Assembly (NCBI RefSeq): GCF_036250675.1
Contig: NZ_CP109592.1
Coordinates: 3,100,001 to 3,164,000, forward strand
Reading direction: 5' to 3'
DNA length: 64,000 nucleotides
DNA from: Streptomyces sp. NBC_01689
GTDB lineage: Bacteria; Actinomycetota; Actinomycetes; Streptomycetales; Streptomycetaceae
The notes under the pieces are model-generated. The model ran no database searches and was not told the origin of the DNA. It worked only from the letters and a program-made list of their open reading frames with translations. Below, in pieces: positions 62,424 through 64,000 of the stretch. Made by a program: the position numbers and the translations under genes. The number at the start of each line of letters is the position of its first letter. Positions within the stretch are counted from its first letter, which is position 1.

Positions 62424-64000
62424 GAGACCTGCCTTTCTGCTGCTGCCGGTGAGGTGAGCGGCTCGGGGCGGCGGTCCACCGCCCGGACCGTGAGCACCAT
62501 GGTGAGTCCGCCGCCGGGGGTGTCCTCGGCGTTCAGTGTGCCGCCCATCGATTCGGCGAAGCCACGGGCCACGGCGAGCCCGAGGCCCACCCCGGCTCCG
62601 CGCGGGGCGTCGCCGTAGCGCTGGAAGGGGGCGAAGATCCGCTCCTTGGCCTCGTCGGGGACGCCGGGGCCGCGGTCGACCACGCGTACCTCCACCCGGT
62701 CGGCGATGGCGCTCGCGGCCACGAGGACCCGCTCGCCCGCGGGGCTGTACTTGACGGCGTTCTCGACGAGGTTGGCGACCGCCCGTTCCAGCAGTCCCGC
62801 GTCGACGGCGACCATCGGCAGGATCTCGGGGATCTCCAGGTCGACGCTGTCCTCGGGGACCCCGCCCAGTGCCATCGGCACCACCTCGTCGAGGTCGATC
62901 TCACGGATCAGTGGGGTGACCGTGCCGGTCTGCAGGCGGGACATGTCGAGCAGGTTGCCCACCAGGTGGTCGAGACGGTCGGCGCCCTCCTCGATCGCCT
63001 CCTGGAGCTCCGCCCGGTCCTCCTCCGACCAGGCCACGTCGTCGGACCGCAGGGAGGACACGGCGGCCTTGATCGCGGCCAGCGGGGTGCGCAGGTCATG
63101 GCTGACGGCGGCGAGCAGCGCGGTGCGGATGCGGTTGCCCTCGGCCAGCTCCTTCGCCTGGTCGGCCTCGTGCTGGAGGCGCTGGCGGTCCAGTACGACG
63201 GCCGCCTGGGCGGCGAACGCGGCGAGCACCCTGCGGTCGGAGGCGGGCAGGACGCGTCCGGAGAGCGCGAGCGCCATGTGGTCGCCGACCGGCATGTCCA
63301 CGTCCGCGTCCTCGGGCCGCAGCGGCGACCGCGGGCCGACGCTGCCCGCGCAGGTCCACGGGTCGACGTCGCCCGCCCGCTCCAGCAGGGCGACCGACTC
63401 CATCGCGAAGGTCTCCCGGACCCGTTCCAGCAGGGCTTCCAGGCTGGTCTCGCCGCGCAGGACGCTGCCCGCGAGGAAGGACAGGATCTCGGACTCCGCG
63501 CGCAGTCTGGCCGCCTGGTGGGTGCGGCGGGCGGCCAGGTCCACCACGGAGGCCACGGAGATGGCGACGCCCACGAAGATCACGATGGCGACGATGTTCT
63601 TGGGGTCGGAGATCGTGAAGCGGTGCAGCGGCGGTGTGTAGAAGTAGTTCAGCAGCAGGGAGCCGAAGGCCGCCGAGGCGAGGGCCGGGAAGAGTCCGCC
63701 GAGCAGGGCGGCGGCGACCGTCACCGTCAGGAACAGCAGCATGTCGTTGGCGAGGCCGAGGTCGACCGTGTTGAGCAGCAGCGCGAGGACCACCGGGCCG
63801 CCGAGGCCGATCAGCCAGCCCCAGATGATCCGGGAGCGGCCGAGCCGCGCGCCCCGGGCCGCGGGCAGGCCGCGCCCCTTGGCGACCTCGTCATGGGTGA
63901 CGATGTGGACGTCCAGGTCGGGTCCGGACTCCCGGGCGACCGTGGTGCCGACGCCGGGTCCGAAGACGTACTGCCAGGTCTTGCGGCGGGAGGAGCCGAG
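62420..64000 (-). CDS. kdpD: KdpD-type sensor histidine kinase, C-terminal part (N-terminus beyond window)
   Basis: 526 residues are visible; the gene continues past base 64000. From its upstream end: remnant of the USP/KdpD region, DLDVHIVTHDEV, about four transmembrane segments (DUF4118), a GAF-like domain, then H-box AVSHDLRTPLAAIKAAVSSL, N-box VENAVKYSPAGERV, and G boxes VDRGPGVP and GAGVGLGLAVARGF. KdpD senses potassium or turgor and phosphorylates KdpE, encoded immediately downstream with a 4-bp overlap. Confidence 0.93.
   Translation of the reverse strand, partial: LGSSRRKTWQYVFGPGVGTTVARESGPDLDVHIVTHDEVAKGRGLPAARGARLGRSRIIWGWLIGLGGPVVLALLLNTVDLGLANDMLLFLTVTVAAALLGGLFPALASAAFGSLLLNYFYTPPLHRFTISDPKNIVAIVIFVGVAISVASVVDLAARRTHQAARLRAESEILSFLAGSVLRGETSLEALLERVRETFAMESVALLERAGDVDPWTCAGSVGPRSPLRPEDADVDMPVGDHMALALSGRVLPASDRRVLAAFAAQAAVVLDRQRLQHEADQAKELAEGNRIRTALLAAVSHDLRTPLAAIKAAVSSLRSDDVAWSEEDRAELQEAIEEGADRLDHLVGNLLDMSRLQTGTVTPLIREIDLDEVVPMALGGVPEDSVDLEIPEILPMVAVDAGLLERAVANLVENAVKYSPAGERVLVAASAIADRVEVRVVDRGPGVPDEAKERIFAPFQRYGDAPRGAGVGLGLAVARGFAESMGGTLNAEDTPGGGLTMVLTVRAVDRRPEPLTSPAAAERQVS

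Overview
The window is chromosomal DNA of a Streptomyces (or a very close actinomycete). The evidence is the very high G+C with G/C-ending codons, frequent GTG/TTG starts, tightly overlapping ATGA/GTGA gene junctions, and a typical streptomycete core block at the right end (RumA/TrmA-like methylase, APC permease, TrkA pair, DUF3159, OB-fold protein, KdpE/KdpD). No rRNA, tRNA, CRISPR array, integrase or intact insertion sequence was seen.

Layout, left to right. (1) 1-758: 3' end of a multi-pass membrane protein. (2) 1006-8138: a polymorphic-toxin locus with an SseB-like protein, a WXG/ESX-like helical protein, a 1593-residue Rhs/YD-repeat protein with a variable C-terminal toxin tip, a probable immunity protein and a small orphan. 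(3) 8139-8964: an 826-bp leader region carrying five short GC-rich hairpin repeats. (4) 8965-36464: one continuous 27.5-kb run of 21 plus-strand genes for a secreted polysaccharide. It holds a WbaP-type initiating transferase, an AlgD-like GDP-mannose 6-dehydrogenase, glycosyltransferases, two Wzz-like co-polymerases, an AsnB-type amidotransferase, a two-domain oxidoreductase, a heparinase-fold lyase, a beta-helix lipoprotein, a Wzy-like polymerase, a Wzx-like flippase and enzymes for an unusual branched/amino sugar. (5) 36788-37705: a PAP2 phosphatase on the minus strand. (6) 38185-53108: a 15-kb, five-gene, tightly coupled accessory operon, the most interesting part of the window. (7) 53632-64000: housekeeping and potassium-homeostasis genes, mostly on the minus strand.

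The accessory operon encodes an alpha/beta hydrolase (LCAT/lipase type), a caspase-like protease fused to a STAND NTPase and a WD40 propeller, a protein-kinase-like domain fused to an SF1 (Upf1-type) helicase, a winged-helix/PLD-like protein, and a large protein ending in a GHKL ATPase domain. A kinase-helicase plus a PLD-like partner is the architecture I remember for type I Mokosh anti-phage defence. Here that pair is embedded between a caspase-STAND sensor/effector and a GHKL protein, a combination I do not know as a described system. The only in-frame TTA (bldA-dependent) leucine codons I could find by eye in the window are three codons in two genes of this operon, which suggests developmental control of immunity.

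The polysaccharide genes can be read as one pathway. Sugar nucleotides are made and modified (dehydrogenase, cytidylyltransferase-like, epimerases, C-methyltransferase, aminotransferase, deacetylase). Lipid-linked units are built by the initiating transferase and glycosyltransferases, flipped (Wzx-like), polymerised (Wzy-like) under two Wzz-like proteins, and possibly trimmed or epimerised outside the cell by the lyase-fold and beta-helix proteins. The right end groups a KimA-like APC permease, two TrkA-type subunits and the KdpDE two-component system, pointing to potassium homeostasis.
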